From assembly GCF_000807275.1 (NCBI RefSeq), contig NZ_CP009056.1, positions 62,001 through 126,000 on the forward strand: a DNA stretch of 64,000 nucleotides, given 5' to 3'. The DNA comes from Frischella perrara (GTDB lineage: Bacteria; Pseudomonadota; Gammaproteobacteria; Enterobacterales; Orbaceae). The translations under genes and the position numbers were made by a program. The notes under the pieces are model-generated. The model was not told the DNA's origin. It saw nothing but the letters and a program-made list of their open reading frames with translations, and searched no databases. Positions 29,131 to 39,148 of the stretch are shown here, piece by piece. Each line of letters starts with the position of its first letter. The first letter of the stretch is position 1.

Positions 29131-30249
29131 CTAACGCGGTAATCGTTGTTGTTGTGTTGGAAATACTGGATTGGTATTTTGTGTTGGATTTTGATACCAA
29201 TAAGCCACTGTCGCGATGTCGTCCTGTCTTTCATATAAGTGAATATCATCGTTGCCAATTTGTTGAAATGTAACTTTGATATCATTATGGAAAGCAATTG
29301 GATCAGGTAAATGCCAGCGGTAAAGTCCATGCATAGGTAGCGCATCATCACCAAATCCGTGTACAGGATTTGCATCGCCTGTTTGGAAATAATCACGGGT
29401 ATGATCGCGATTAGTTTGCCAAGGATAACCGACAAATAAGGTTTGGAAACATTGTGCAGAGGCTCGTCCTTTTTCATCTCGATGGTGAAATGCCCAAGCA
29501 CCGCCAAAATAGTCTTCCGAACCAGTAGAGTGTTGAGTAGGATAATCTGAATCTCCATCTAAATAAAATTTAAATTCGCCTTCTCCCCACCAATAACGTT
29601 CCAATGCGGTCAGTGCAAGATATGTCCCTACATAATACCCATGGCCTTTAATGTTATCTAATATAACATAATCTATGGCAGGGGTTGTAACACGTTGACG
29701 TCGCCATTGAGCATGGAAATACAGAGGGTCTATAAATGGTTGTGGCATTAAAGCATAGTTAATTGCAAAGAAGAAATGTTCCAGATCTGCTTCATGTTCA
29801 TTAGTTATCACAATTTTAGCTGATTTGTTGAATGGCATTCTAAAATAGCTATTAAATCCACCCGTAGGATTAACAACAATTGGTAGTGAGTTTATATCAC
29901 AACGTGCTCCAAAACCATTGCAGAAGAAATCACCGATAGGCGATTCAACTGATGGAACGGTTTCATCATCCCAATAAATACGAATCACTACATCGCGTAA
30001 TACAAAACTACCGCGTATTGTTTTATCTGTTAAGGTAAACCACATGTGTCGAATTTCTGCTGGTCCTTTTATATCGGCAATCGTGACACTTTCGCCACTT
30101 TTTATACGGATAAAACCACTACCTTTACGGCAAGGACCAAGATGGCTAGCTGCCATGCATGATTGTCCTTTTTCTCCAGTTCTATTTTCTGGTGATATAG
30201 TTCGAGTTTGTTCATGATGAAATTTGGTGACCGAATTAAGTAAATTCAT
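29131..30249 (-). CDS. GH172 (DUF2961) glycoside hydrolase, probable difructose/fructoside hydrolase
   Basis: A 372-residue protein of the DUF2961 family, now glycoside hydrolase family GH172. Members include difructose dianhydride I synthase/hydrolase and alpha-D-fructofuranosidases. Family landmarks visible are the N-terminal SPENRTGEKGQSCMA, KGPAEIRHMWFT, WWGEGEFKFYLDGD (acidic residues Glu223 and Glu225) and STGSEDYFGGAW (Glu245). The last two hold the likely catalytic carboxylates by family analogy. No signal peptide is seen, so it acts in the cytoplasm after uptake. It is 68 bases downstream of a CscB-like permease and probably cotranscribed with it. The substrate (difructose anhydrides or alpha-fructosides) is inference. 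Confidence 0.85.
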   Translation of the reverse strand: MNLLNSVTKFHHEQTRTISPENRTGEKGQSCMAASHLGPCRKGSGFIRIKSGESVTIADIKGPAEIRHMWFTLTDKTIRGSFVLRDVVIRIYWDDETVPSVESPIGDFFCNGFGARCDINSLPIVVNPTGGFNSYFRMPFNKSAKIVITNEHEADLEHFFFAINYALMPQPFIDPLYFHAQWRRQRVTTPAIDYVILDNIKGHGYYVGTYLALTALERYWWGEGEFKFYLDGDSDYPTQHSTGSEDYFGGAWAFHHRDEKGRASAQCFQTLFVGYPWQTNRDHTRDYFQTGDANPVHGFGDDALPMHGLYRWHLPDPIAFHNDIKVTFQQIGNDDIHLYERQDDIATVAYWYQNPTQNTNPVFPTQQQRLPR

Positions 30250-30317
30250 TGTTGTACCTCATATTTAAATTTTGAATATTGTAAATTTAGTAATGTATTA
30301 ACGGGTTGAATACAAAG

Positions 30318-31577
30318 CTATTCGTCAGTATCTTTTATGCGATTTTGAAGTCGCAGCATGCTTTTCTTTTCACTATTTAAAAAGATGATTGCAAAAACCA
30401 TGAATAGTACGACAATTAGTCCTAAGCCTTTAAATGTTTCAGCGGGTCCATTAGCATCGTAAAAATCTCCTGCTAATGTTGAGAATAAAATCACACCAAC
30501 TGAACCTGCGACCTGATAACCGACTAAGAAAACAGTGGCTGATAAACGTTTGTCAAAGTTGATAGCAATATATTTAAAGACCGCGACTAAAACAGTAGTA
30601 ATCTCAAGACAATGCATTAATTTAATAATTGAAATAAAAACAATGGACTCAGCATAACCCGTCATCAATATTCGAGCTGCCGATACGCAGGCGGCAAAGA
30701 TAAGCGCATTTTTAGCACCAACTTTATTAACGATAAATGGCACGGTAAACATTACAGCCGCTTCAAGAAATACTTGCAATGAATTTAACATACCATATAT
30801 TTCATAACCTGCCCCTTCCGTACCAAATAAATTTGTAAAATAGACCGGGAAAAGCTGTTGATCATAGATGTTATATAAACTATAAGTTCCAAGAACATAA
30901 ACCACAAAAATCCAAAAGTCTTTTAACCCAAATACCGTAACAATTTCGCTCATTTTTAGTGGTTCATTAACTTTTATCATCGATAGATTAGCCTTATTGA
31001 AATCGGGCTTATAAAAAATATTTAAGATGATAAAAAATATCCCTACGACTGATGCAGCCCAGAAGTTAAGATGAGGATTTTTTGAAATTAGGATACCCGC
31101 AACAAAAGTACCAATTGCGTATGCGATACAACCCCAAGTTCTTGCTTGTCCGAATTCAAAACCAAATGCTCGACTAATCTTCTCACAATAGGAATCGATT
31201 AATCCCATGCCGGCTATCCAACCCAGACCTAAATAAATACTGCCCGAGATAACACCAAGATAAAAGTGAGATTGAAGTAGAGGCTCATAAACATATATCA
31301 GAAATGGTGCAGCACCTGTAATGATCAAACTTTGAAACCAAACTAAGTGCTTGCGTAACACTAATTTATCTTGAGTTACGCCATAAAAGAACATAATTAT
31401 TAAAGCAATAAAATAATTGAAAGAGTAGACAATACCGGTTTGTTTTGCTGTTAAACCAATTTTTTCGCTTAGCCAAATTGCGTAAAAGGAAAAGACTAAA
31501 CTTCCTGCCGCATAATAGACCATACTGTACGAAGATGAAAACCAATAGTTGGTATTTTTATAGAATGCAGTACTCAT
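30318..31577 (-). CDS. MFS oligosaccharide:H+ symporter, LacY/CscB family
   Basis: A 419-residue inner-membrane transporter with about 12 helices. The N-terminal KNTNYWFSSSYSMVYYAAG and the segment ARTWGCIAYAIGTFVAG with NPHLNFWAASV align with sucrose permease CscB and raffinose permease RafB of the LacY family. The start ATG is preceded by GGAGC. It is the promoter-proximal gene of a unit with the GH172 hydrolase. Two tandem TTTAG/CTAAA inverted repeats lie 25-66 bases upstream and are probable operators. The likely cargo is a di- or oligosaccharide containing fructose, hydrolysed inside by GH172. This is inferred from context. Confidence 0.88.
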   Translation of the reverse strand: MSTAFYKNTNYWFSSSYSMVYYAAGSLVFSFYAIWLSEKIGLTAKQTGIVYSFNYFIALIIMFFYGVTQDKLVLRKHLVWFQSLIITGAAPFLIYVYEPLLQSHFYLGVISGSIYLGLGWIAGMGLIDSYCEKISRAFGFEFGQARTWGCIAYAIGTFVAGILISKNPHLNFWAASVVGIFFIILNIFYKPDFNKANLSMIKVNEPLKMSEIVTVFGLKDFWIFVVYVLGTYSLYNIYDQQLFPVYFTNLFGTEGAGYEIYGMLNSLQVFLEAAVMFTVPFIVNKVGAKNALIFAACVSAARILMTGYAESIVFISIIKLMHCLEITTVLVAVFKYIAINFDKRLSATVFLVGYQVAGSVGVILFSTLAGDFYDANGPAETFKGLGLIVVLFMVFAIIFLNSEKKSMLRLQNRIKDTDE

Positions 31578-31601
31578 TTTTATGCTCCATCAAAGGAATG
31601 T

Positions 31602-31643
31602 AAATTTAGGCTAATTAGCTAAATTTTTAGCTTGAAACCTAAA
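31602..31643. promoter_or_regulatory. Two tandem inverted repeats, candidate LacI-type operators
   Basis: AAATTTAG (31602-31609) / CTAAATTT (31619-31626) with a 9-base spacer is followed at once by TTTAG (31626-31630) / CTAAA (31639-31643) with an 8-base spacer. The second contains TTGAAACC, similar to a Cra/ScrR half-site. The position 25-66 bases before the permease start fits repression by the nearby LacI-family regulator. Confidence 0.5.
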
Positions 31644-31820
31644 CTTTCATAAATGAGAGGATGATCACGTAAATTTTTAAATTAGAACTGTCCATTTTGT
31701 AAAAATGGATGCCCAGATTTTTGAAAAATAATGATTTAATGTTAGTGATGATGGGAACAATGATAGTATTGAGATCATAATACGATGTTGATGTTGATGA
31801 GATACTCGAATTTTTGATAC

Positions 31821-31846
31821 AAAAAAACCGCTAAATAAGCGGTTTC
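31821..31846 (-). terminator. Terminator of the tRNA-His/tRNA-Pro transcript
   Basis: 8-bp stem AAACCGCT (31825-31832) / AGCGGTTT (31838-31845). On the minus strand it ends in seven T residues, 10 bases beyond tRNA-Pro. Confidence 0.92.
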
Positions 31847-31855
31847 TTTATTGAT

Positions 31856-31932
31856 TGGTCGGCGAGAGAGGATTCGAACCTCCGACCCACTGGTCCCAAA
31901 CCAGTTGCGCTACCAAGCTGCGCTACTCGCCG
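31856..31932 (-). tRNA. tRNA-Pro (UGG)
   Basis: 77 bases on the minus strand. Acceptor stem CGGCGAG pairs with CTCGCCG, the anticodon loop is TTTGGGA with anticodon TGG, the T arm contains GGTTCGAATCC, and the 3' CCA is encoded (31856-31858). It is the proM equivalent, 10 bases after tRNA-His. Confidence 0.97.
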
Positions 31933-31942
31933 TCTGAATAAA

Positions 31943-32019
31943 TGGGGTGGCTAATGGGACTCGAACCCACGACAACTGGAATCACAATCCAGGGCTCTAC
32001 CAACTGAGCTATAGCCACC
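31943..32019 (-). tRNA. tRNA-His (GUG)
   Basis: 77 bases on the minus strand including the extra 5' G(-1) typical of tRNA-His. The anticodon loop is TTGTGAT (GTG), discriminator C73 is present and CCA is encoded. Nearly identical to E. coli hisR. E. coli has argX-hisR-leuT-proM; only His and Pro remain here. Confidence 0.97.
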
Positions 32020-32445
32020 ATATAAAACAGGACGCAATATTACGCATTTATCACTATTTTGTCTAGTATATTTTCGATTATATTAGGTTTATTTGCTCAT
32101 AATATCAGCATATGCACCATTATATAGCTAATCTAACAACTAATCATCACATCTTCAAACTATATTAGATGATAAAATATCCAAATATGCTTCTACTACT
32201 ATAAAATGGTGACCTATTAAAAGAAAATTTTTATGAATTTAATCTTTTTAAGAGATTAATGTACGAATAATTTAATTAAAAATTGTTTAATATCAATGGC
32301 TTAATATTTATACTTGTTTCTATCTCATTTACTCGCCATAATAGCACCCAACAGTTAATCAGTTCTAAACGATAAATCAACTGGTATTTATCATAAATTT
32401 TATTTATATTGAACAAAATACATTATAATTTAGGGGTACATAAAC
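32020..32445. other. Intergenic region with divergent tRNA and ptsH promoters
   Basis: 426 AT-rich bases without a gene. The left end must drive tRNA-His/Pro leftward, the right end ptsH rightward. No clear CRP (TGTGA-N6-TCACA) or Cra site was found, although both act on E. coli ptsH. The ptsH ribosome site is AGGGG, 12 bases before the ATG. Confidence 0.4.
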
Positions 32446-32703
32446 ATGCATAAGCAAGATGTCACTATCACTGCACCAAATGGCCTGCATACAAGGCCGG
32501 CCGCTCAATTTGTTAAAGAAGCAAAAGCCTTCAATTCAGAGATAACAGTGACTGCAAATGGCAAAACTGCAAGTGCAAAAAGTTTATTTAAATTACAAAC
32601 CTTAGGATTAACAGAAGGAACTGTAATTACTATTTTGGCTGATGGTGAAGACGAGAAAGAAGCGGTCGATCATCTAGTGAAGCTTATACCAGAGCTTGAA
32701 TAA
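32446..32703 (+). CDS. ptsH: Phosphocarrier protein HPr
   Basis: General PTS phosphocarrier passing phosphate from Enzyme I to sugar-specific EIIA domains. 85 residues, as in E. coli. Phospho-acceptor His15 is in [13 protein letters not shown], and Ser46 lies in [10 protein letters not shown]. First gene of ptsH-ptsI-crr, with 62 bases before ptsI. Together with ptsI and crr it would power any sugar-specific EII in the cell, including the orphan EIIB at 28.7 kb. Confidence 0.98.
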   Translation: MHKQDVTITAPNGLHTRPAAQFVKEAKAFNSEITVTANGKTASAKSLFKLQTLGLTEGTVITILADGEDEKEAVDHLVKLIPELE

Positions 32704-32765
32704 ACCCCCTCCCGAATTTAAAAATGTTAAATTTCTATAATATCATCATATAAGGATCAAATATT

Positions 32766-34493
32766 ATGGTTTCAGGTATACTTGTGTCTCCGGGCATAGC
32801 CTTCGCCAAGGCTTTATTATTAAAAGAAGATGAAATTGTTGTTAACACAAGACCAATTGCTGATAGCAAAGTTAATGATGAAATCGAACGCTTTAAAAGT
32901 GCTCGAGAAAAGTCAACCCAACAGTTAAATTCTATAATGGAACGTGCTAAACAAACGTTGGGTGAAGATAAAGCAGCAATCTTTGAAGGTCATATCATGT
33001 TATTGGAAGATGAAGACCTTGAAGCTGAAGTAATCAATCGTATTAAAACCAAACACGTCTCTGCTGATTCAGCTGTACATACTGTATTTGATGCGCAAGC
33101 TAAAGAATTAGAAGGTTTAGATGATGAGTATTTAAAAGAACGTGCAGCTGATATTCGCGATATTGGTAAACGTTTACTTAAAAATATACTAGGTATGGAA
33201 ATTGTTGATCTTAGTGCGATCAATGAGCCTTGTATCTTAGTTGCGACTGATTTAACTCCTTCTGAAACAGCACAATTAAATTTAGAAAAGGTACTTGGAT
33301 TTATCACTGATATCGGTGGTCGTACTTCTCACACCTCAATCATGGCGCGTTCACTTGAAATCCCAGCGATTGTGGGTACTTCTAATGCGACAAAAGAGAT
33401 AAAACATGGTGATTATCTTGTTCTTGATGCGATTAATAATCAAATCTACATTAATCCAAATGATAAAACCATTGAGAAATTGAAATTAGTCCAAAAACAA
33501 TTTGTTGCTGATAAAGAAGAATTAGCAAAATTAAAAGATTTACCGGCTATTACCTTGGATGGTCACCAAGTTGAGGTCTGTGCCAATATTGGTACTGTAC
33601 GTGATATTGCTGGTGCAGAGCGCAATGGTTATGAAGGTGTAGGTCTTTATCGTACTGAATTCCTTTTTATGGATCGTGATGCTTATCCGAATGAAGAAGA
33701 GCAATTTAAAGCCTATAAAGAAGTTGCAGAAACAACGAATGGTTTAGCGGTTATTGTTCGTACTATGGATATTGGTGGTGATAAAGATGTGCCATATATG
33801 CACCTGCCAAAAGAAGAAAACCCATTCTTAGGTTGGCGAGCTATCCGTATCTGTATGGATAAAAAAGAAATTCTACATGCCCAGTTACGTGCTATTTTAC
33901 GTGCTTCCGCCTTTGGTAAACTTCGAATTATGTTCCCAATGATTATTTCTGTGGAAGAAGTGCGTATCTTAAAATCAGAATTAAATGTGCTGAAAGAGCA
34001 GTTAAGATCTGAAGGCAAAAAATTCGATGAAAAAATTGAAGTGGGTGTTATGATAGAAACACCGGCTGCTGCAATTATTGCGCGTCATTTAGCAAAAGAA
34101 GTTGATTTCTTTAGTATTGGCACAAATGATCTGACACAATATACTTTAGCTGTTGATCGTGGAAATGAGTTGATTTCTCATCTTTATAATCCACTTTCAC
34201 CATCAGTATTAAATCTGATCAAAAATATAATTGATGCTTCACATGCAGAAGGTAAATGGACTGGAATGTGTGGTGAGTTAGGTGGTGATGAACGAGCTAC
34301 CGTATTACTTCTTGGTATGGGATTAGATGAATTTAGTATGGGTTCAATTTCCATTCCAAAAATTAAGAAAATTATTCGTAATACTAATTACAGCGAAGCG
34401 AAAAAACTTGCTGATGCAGTGTTAGAGAAAGCAACTGCAAAAGAAGTTAGTGAATTACTTGAAAAATTTGCTGCTGAAAAACAAGTTTGTTAG
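32766..34493 (+). CDS. ptsI: PTS Enzyme I
   Basis: Takes phosphate from phosphoenolpyruvate and passes it to HPr. The N-terminal HPr-binding and swivel domains hold the phosphorylated His189 in [14 protein letters not shown]. The C-terminal PEP-binding barrel carries [22 protein letters not shown] and the catalytic Cys in [11 protein letters not shown]. 575 residues, identical in length to E. coli. It is 9 bases upstream of crr. Confidence 0.98.
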   Translation: MVSGILVSPGIAFAKALLLKEDEIVVNTRPIADSKVNDEIERFKSAREKSTQQLNSIMERAKQTLGEDKAAIFEGHIMLLEDEDLEAEVINRIKTKHVSADSAVHTVFDAQAKELEGLDDEYLKERAADIRDIGKRLLKNILGMEIVDLSAINEPCILVATDLTPSETAQLNLEKVLGFITDIGGRTSHTSIMARSLEIPAIVGTSNATKEIKHGDYLVLDAINNQIYINPNDKTIEKLKLVQKQFVADKEELAKLKDLPAITLDGHQVEVCANIGTVRDIAGAERNGYEGVGLYRTEFLFMDRDAYPNEEEQFKAYKEVAETTNGLAVIVRTMDIGGDKDVPYMHLPKEENPFLGWRAIRICMDKKEILHAQLRAILRASAFGKLRIMFPMIISVEEVRILKSELNVLKEQLRSEGKKFDEKIEVGVMIETPAAAIIARHLAKEVDFFSIGTNDLTQYTLAVDRGNELISHLYNPLSPSVLNLIKNIIDASHAEGKWTGMCGELGGDERATVLLLGMGLDEFSMGSISIPKIKKIIRNTNYSEAKKLADAVLEKATAKEVSELLEKFAAEKQVC

Positions 34494-34502
34494 GAGAATG
34501 CC

Positions 34503-35006
34503 ATGGGTTTTTTCGATAAATTAAAACAGTTTGTATCCGACGATGATCAAAATTTTATAGAGATTCTAGCGCCACTTTCAGGTGAAATTGTTAAAATTGA
34601 AGATGTACCTGATGTTGTATTTGCAGAGAAAATTGTTGGTGATGGTGTGGCAATCAAACCAAATGGCAACAAAATTGTTGCACCTTTGTCTGGTAAGATT
34701 GTGAAGATTTTCGAAACTAACCATGCTTTCGCTATAGAATCTGATGAGGGTATTGAACTTTTTGTTCATTTCGGTATTGATACAGTTGAATTAAAAGGTG
34801 AAGGATTTACCCGTATTGCAGAAGAAGGACAGCAAGTTAAAGCGGGTGAAACTGTGATTGAATTTGATTTGCCATTTTTAGCAAATAAAGCGAAATCAGT
34901 GTTAACCCCAGTCGTTATTTCTAATATGGATAGCATTCATGAATTGGTGAAATTATCTGGAGTTGTTGAAGAAGGTAAAACACCGATTATGAAAGTAAAG
35001 AAATAA
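34503..35006 (+). CDS. crr: PTS glucose-specific EIIA (Crr)
   Basis: Soluble EIIA that carries phosphate from HPr to EIIBC-Glc and signals carbon status to adenylate cyclase and permeases such as LacY. The active-site pair is His74 (ETNHAF) and His89 ([12 protein letters not shown]). 167 residues, E. coli 169. The start is behind TAGGAGAATGCC. In E. coli unphosphorylated EIIA inhibits LacY-family permeases, so the CscB-like permease at 30.3 kb could be a target. That link is inference. Confidence 0.97.
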   Translation: MGFFDKLKQFVSDDDQNFIEILAPLSGEIVKIEDVPDVVFAEKIVGDGVAIKPNGNKIVAPLSGKIVKIFETNHAFAIESDEGIELFVHFGIDTVELKGEGFTRIAEEGQQVKAGETVIEFDLPFLANKAKSVLTPVVISNMDSIHELVKLSGVVEEGKTPIMKVKK

Positions 35007-35017
35007 CTTTTATAAAT

Positions 35018-35045
35018 AAAAAAACCGCCAATAGGCGGTTTTTTT
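35018..35045. terminator. Bidirectional terminator between crr and pgi
   Basis: 8-bp stem AAACCGCC (35022-35029) / GGCGGTTT (35034-35041) with an AATA loop, flanked by A- and T-runs. It serves both convergent genes. Confidence 0.93.
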
Positions 35046-35056
35046 AATTAACATTA

Positions 35057-36706
35057 TTATCGCCAAGATTTATAACGATTAATTAAATTATTAGTAGAAC
35101 TATCATGCGAAGTAATTTTATCGTCATTATTTAATTCTGGCAGTATACGTCCCGCTAGTTGTTTTCCAAGCTCAACGCCCCATTGATCGAAGCTGAAAAT
35201 ATTCCAGATAATACCTTGAGTGAAGATTTTATGTTCATAAATAGCAATCAATGCACCTAATGAATAAGGGGTAATCTCTTTTAATAAGATAGAGTTTGTT
35301 GGTCGATTTCCTTCAAACACTTTAAAAGGTACTATTGATTTCACATCCTCAGCATTTTTGCCCGCATCCAAGAATTCTTGTTCAACGATTGCTTGAGTTT
35401 TCCCGAAAGCTAAAGCCTCAGTTTGAGCAAAGAAGTTAGATAATAATTTCTGATGATGATCAGCCAATGGATTGTGACTAATGGCAGGTGCAATGAAATC
35501 ACATGGGATTAGTTTTGTACCTTGGTGAATTAATTGATAAAATGCATGCTGTCCATTCGTACCTGGCTCACCCCAAATAATAGGGCCTGTAGTATAAGTA
35601 ACTTTATTACCATTACGATCAACATATTTACCATTAGATTCCATATTACCTTGTTGAAAATATGCAGCAAAACGATGCATGTATTGATCATATGGTAGGA
35701 TAGCTTCAGTTTCAGCGCCAAAGAAATTGTTATACCACAGATTGATTAAAGCCAAAATGACGGGAATATTTTCCTCTGGTTTAGCTTGCGAAAAATGGTT
35801 ATCAATGTCATGAGCACCTGCTAATAATTGTTTAAAATTATCAAAACCAATTGATAATACAATGGATAAACCAATAGCTGACCAGAGTGAATAACGTCCT
35901 CCAACCCAATCCCAGAATTCAAACATATTATTTGTATCAATTCCAAATTTTTCTACTTCTTTGGTATTGGTTGATAACGCTACAAAGTGCTTAGCAACGG
36001 CTTTTTCATCTTTAGCTGATTGTAATAACCATTCGCGAGCACTTTGAGCATTAGTCATGGTTTCTTGAGTTGTGAAGGTTTTTGAAGCAATTAAAAATAA
36101 TGTTGTTTCTGGATTAACTTTTTTTAACGTTTCAACTATTTGAGTACCATCAATGTTTGATACAAAATGCATATTTAAATGGTTTTTATAAGGTCGTAAT
36201 GCCTCTGTAACCATATAAGGACCTAGGTCAGAACCCCCTATACCAATATTCACTACATCCGTAATAGCTTTTCCGGTGTATCCCTTCCACTCACCACTTA
36301 TAATCTTGTTACTAAAAGATTCCATTTTAGCTAATACAGCATTAACATCATCCATTACATTTTTACCGTCAACATAGATCGGCGTATTGGATAAGTTACG
36401 CAATGCAACGTGCAAAACTGCACGATTCTCAGTAAGATTAATTTTCTCACCACTAAACATGGCGTTAATAGCCTCACTTAAACCGCTCTGTTTTGCTAGC
36501 TTTTGTAGTTTTACTAATGTCTCTTCAGTAATACGATTTTTAGAATAATCGACAAAGATTTGATCATTAAATGTAAGTGTAAATTTACTGGCACGATCGT
36601 TATCTTCAGCAAATAATGATTGAATAGTACGATCTTTCATTTGCTCAAAATGTGATTTTAATTCTTGCCAAGCATCAGTTTTAGTTGGATCAACATTGTT
36701 TAACAT
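35057..36706 (-). CDS. pgi: Glucose-6-phosphate isomerase
   Basis: Interconverts glucose 6-phosphate and fructose 6-phosphate. Signatures: [50 protein letters not shown] and [10 protein letters not shown], plus the catalytic [19 protein letters not shown] region. I chose ATG 36706, which gives 549 residues and [14 protein letters not shown], lining up with E. coli MKNINPTQTAAWQ and preceded by TGGAG. A longer in-frame ATG at 36739 adds 11 residues but has no ribosome site. Confidence 0.97.
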   Translation of the reverse strand: MLNNVDPTKTDAWQELKSHFEQMKDRTIQSLFAEDNDRASKFTLTFNDQIFVDYSKNRITEETLVKLQKLAKQSGLSEAINAMFSGEKINLTENRAVLHVALRNLSNTPIYVDGKNVMDDVNAVLAKMESFSNKIISGEWKGYTGKAITDVVNIGIGGSDLGPYMVTEALRPYKNHLNMHFVSNIDGTQIVETLKKVNPETTLFLIASKTFTTQETMTNAQSAREWLLQSAKDEKAVAKHFVALSTNTKEVEKFGIDTNNMFEFWDWVGGRYSLWSAIGLSIVLSIGFDNFKQLLAGAHDIDNHFSQAKPEENIPVILALINLWYNNFFGAETEAILPYDQYMHRFAAYFQQGNMESNGKYVDRNGNKVTYTTGPIIWGEPGTNGQHAFYQLIHQGTKLIPCDFIAPAISHNPLADHHQKLLSNFFAQTEALAFGKTQAIVEQEFLDAGKNAEDVKSIVPFKVFEGNRPTNSILLKEITPYSLGALIAIYEHKIFTQGIIWNIFSFDQWGVELGKQLAGRILPELNNDDKITSHDSSTNNLINRYKSWR

Positions 36707-36788
36707 GGTACTTAAACTCCATTTATTATTAAGATTCATTCATAATATAACGCTTTAATAAAGAATCAATAAAAGAATCAATAACAGC

Positions 36789-37964
36789 TTAACAATTTTC
36801 GATTGCCTTATTTTGGTTATAGGATTTTTGCGTATGATAATAAACCGTAACAACAATAGCTGCGATAACCGTCAAAAAGATTATATATGCACCATAAGTT
36901 GCTAACATATCAATCAGTGATCGTCCTCGCATGGCAAAATCTCGGAAGAAACGAAATAACCATACTAGAGGAAAACAGTGGCTAGCATAATATGCCCATG
37001 CGGGTAAAATTCCTACCGCCATTGTTGATCCGCCCATGATAAATCCAGGAGGGACTAAAAATATCATACGGCTAGCCCCTTGTCCCGGATCTTTGGTATT
37101 CCAAGAAAGCAATAAACCTAACCATCCAAAAGCTAATCCGGTCATAAAGATACTTGGTAAGAAAGCAAAATAATTACCATCAAAACGAAGTTGTCCAAAC
37201 ACCACTAATATTGCACTTATAAGCGTTAAACCGGTAGTGTAGAATAAAGCATAAGGGGTCGTTCTTGCCATTAATGCTAATGGACCTCTTTCCATCACAG
37301 TATTCCACATTCCTGTTGCTTTAAGGCGCCCAACTATCATTAATGATGTTAATCCGTAAGTTAATGAAGAAAAGAAATAAACAAAATAGACAATAGTCGA
37401 GATAGTTGATGAGCTCGCTGGATTAAACATATTGCGGGATTTAATTTGCATTGGCGAAAGCGTTGCTTCGGTACCATCTCTCCCTAATCCTAAAGCTGAA
37501 ATGCGATTAACGCTGATTTCAGCGCCTAATTCTGGAATATATTCGTTTAGACTTGGTAGTACTTTAGAGTTTTGAGCATCATTAGTATCGTCTACAAAAT
37601 AACCTAAATTAACAGTTTGTTCTCCTTTTTTTATATTTTTTTCTAAGCCTTTCGGAATATATAAAACGCCAAGATTACGATCGTGAGAAACGAGTGTTAT
37701 TGGATTGACTGGCGAACGAATAACTTCACTGACTTGAATATACGGTGAAGTGTTAATTTTAGTAATGAGTTCAGTCGAGTATTTCGAGCCGTCAAGATCG
37801 ATGACGGCAATTTTACCTTCAAATACAGAACCGTGACTAAGTACTAATGAGAATATCAAAGCAACAACCATTGCCAAGCCAATGGCTACCTTAAAATAAG
37901 GTATAAAATGGCCTGACAACATAGCATCGATTTCTTCTAAAATAGATTTAATGATGTTTTGCAT
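36789..37964 (-). CDS. ABC-2 type export permease
   Basis: Inner-membrane protein of the ABC-2 permease family. It has one N-terminal helix (about residues 25-45), a periplasmic domain of about 150 residues, then five or more helices with the MIFLVPPGFIMGGSTMAVG segment. It follows a HlyD-type adaptor gene and overlaps its end by 17 bases. I place the start at ATG 37964 (GAGGT five bases upstream); ATG 37967 and TTG 37976 are alternatives. No ATP-binding subunit and no outer-membrane channel lie beside it, so energy source and cargo are open. It is distantly like E. coli YhhJ/YbhR. Confidence 0.8.
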   Translation of the reverse strand: MQNIIKSILEEIDAMLSGHFIPYFKVAIGLAMVVALIFSLVLSHGSVFEGKIAVIDLDGSKYSTELITKINTSPYIQVSEVIRSPVNPITLVSHDRNLGVLYIPKGLEKNIKKGEQTVNLGYFVDDTNDAQNSKVLPSLNEYIPELGAEISVNRISALGLGRDGTEATLSPMQIKSRNMFNPASSSTISTIVYFVYFFSSLTYGLTSLMIVGRLKATGMWNTVMERGPLALMARTTPYALFYTTGLTLISAILVVFGQLRFDGNYFAFLPSIFMTGLAFGWLGLLLSWNTKDPGQGASRMIFLVPPGFIMGGSTMAVGILPAWAYYASHCFPLVWLFRFFRDFAMRGRSLIDMLATYGAYIIFLTVIAAIVVTVYYHTQKSYNQNKAIENC

Positions 37965-39072
37965 CATTGACCTCAATTGTCATACCTGTTAAAAGATTCG
38001 GGATATCGTCAACATAGATTCTAACTTGATAAGAAGTGAGATCTGCTTGACCTCTTTCACGTGTCATACGTAAATCAGCAAACGAAGGAGCTGCAGTGGC
38101 AAAGCGTATTTTACCGCTAACTTCTTTATCTAATGCAATCACATTAGCTGTAACAGTTGTACCCGGTTGATAATCATTTACCATTGTTTCATTTACATAG
38201 ATATCAACATACTTACGATTTGTTTCTAAGAGCACTGCTGGCGCACCCGTTGGGACTAATTCGCCATCTTCGTACATAATTTTTAATACTTTTCCATCTT
38301 CAGGTGCAACTAAAGTTAATCGTTGATAATTTACCTCTAACTGTTCTAATTCAGCTTGTGATTGACTTAGTTGAGCACGTAATTGAGCCAACTGATTATG
38401 TCTATTTTTTATCGTATGCCGAGCATTAATAATGGATTGTAATGTCATGCCTGTGGCATCTTTTGTTTTGGAAAACTGTTGTAATTGTTCAGTAGATGCA
38501 CCAACTGTTAATGTTGATAATTGACTTTGCAGTTGTACCGTGGTCATTTTGGCCGCTATATATGTATTTCGAGTATTATCTAATTGTGATTGTGAAACGC
38601 CACCAGCTTTACGTAATTGAATATGCCGTTGATACTCAGTGTTGGCAAAATCGAGGGCTGATTTTGCTGCATCAAGACTAGCCTGCACAGCTTCAATATT
38701 TCGCCAAGTCGCAACTTCAGATAAATTCGTTTCATTTTCGGCAATGGTAATGGCTGATTCTTCTTGACGAACAGAGGCTTCTTGACCTGCAATTACTGCT
38801 TTTAATCGCTCAATTGCTAATCGGGTATCAGTATCTTCTAATACCATTAATACATCACCTTTTTTAACTTGTTGTGATTCTTGAACTGCGCGGGTTAATA
38901 CTTTACCACCGACATTTTGAAATGCGACATTGATTTCATCAGCGGTTAGTACACCTGATTTAATGCTTTTAGCAACAGTAACAGCATCATTTCTTGAACC
39001 GAAAAAGATTAAGGTTGAACCAAAGGTAAGTAATATTAAAAAGATAATTGGGATTTTAACGTTCTTGTTCAT
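37948..39072 (-). CDS. HlyD-family periplasmic adaptor (membrane fusion protein)
   Basis: 374 residues. An N-terminal membrane anchor (residues 6-25) is followed by a biotinyl-lipoyl half (VGGKVLTRAVQESQQVKKGD), a long alpha hairpin (about residues 90-245, rich in Gln/Ala/Leu heptads), the second lipoyl half (LVAPEDGKVLKIMYEDGELV) and a beta-barrel domain. Such adaptors bridge an inner-membrane pump to an outer-membrane channel. It lies between marR and the ABC-2 permease on the same strand. A palindromic operator sits 24-35 bases upstream of its start. The cargo is unknown. Confidence 0.88.
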   Translation of the reverse strand: MNKNVKIPIIFLILLTFGSTLIFFGSRNDAVTVAKSIKSGVLTADEINVAFQNVGGKVLTRAVQESQQVKKGDVLMVLEDTDTRLAIERLKAVIAGQEASVRQEESAITIAENETNLSEVATWRNIEAVQASLDAAKSALDFANTEYQRHIQLRKAGGVSQSQLDNTRNTYIAAKMTTVQLQSQLSTLTVGASTEQLQQFSKTKDATGMTLQSIINARHTIKNRHNQLAQLRAQLSQSQAELEQLEVNYQRLTLVAPEDGKVLKIMYEDGELVPTGAPAVLLETNRKYVDIYVNETMVNDYQPGTTVTANVIALDKEVSGKIRFATAAPSFADLRMTRERGQADLTSYQVRIYVDDIPNLLTGMTIEVNDAKHH

Positions 39073-39095
39073 AATAAATACTATTTTCCATTTAT

Positions 39096-39107
39096 TTAGT
39101 CGACTAA
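39096..39107. promoter_or_regulatory. Candidate MarR operator before the hlyD gene
   Basis: Perfect 12-bp palindrome TTAGTCGACTAA inside TTTATTTAGTCGACTAACTA. The same element recurs with one change upstream of marR (39665-39676), with the shared left flank TTTATTTAGTCG. Confidence 0.75.
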
Positions 39108-39148
39108 CTAATTAATTAAAAAAACTAATAAAGTAACTTATTGTTAAT

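Noticed and set aside
29127-29558. 143-codon open frame on the minus strand inside the GH172 gene
   Set aside because: It lies wholly within the GH172 frame, has no recognisable family and no independent ribosome site; a shadow frame.
32340-32445. CRP or Cra site at ptsH
   Set aside because: No sequence close enough to either consensus was found.
33713-34018. Minus-strand frames within ptsI
   Set aside because: Antisense shadows of a strongly conserved gene.
36707-36739. Longer pgi start
   Set aside because: No ribosome site upstream; E. coli Pgi aligns from the Met at 36706.
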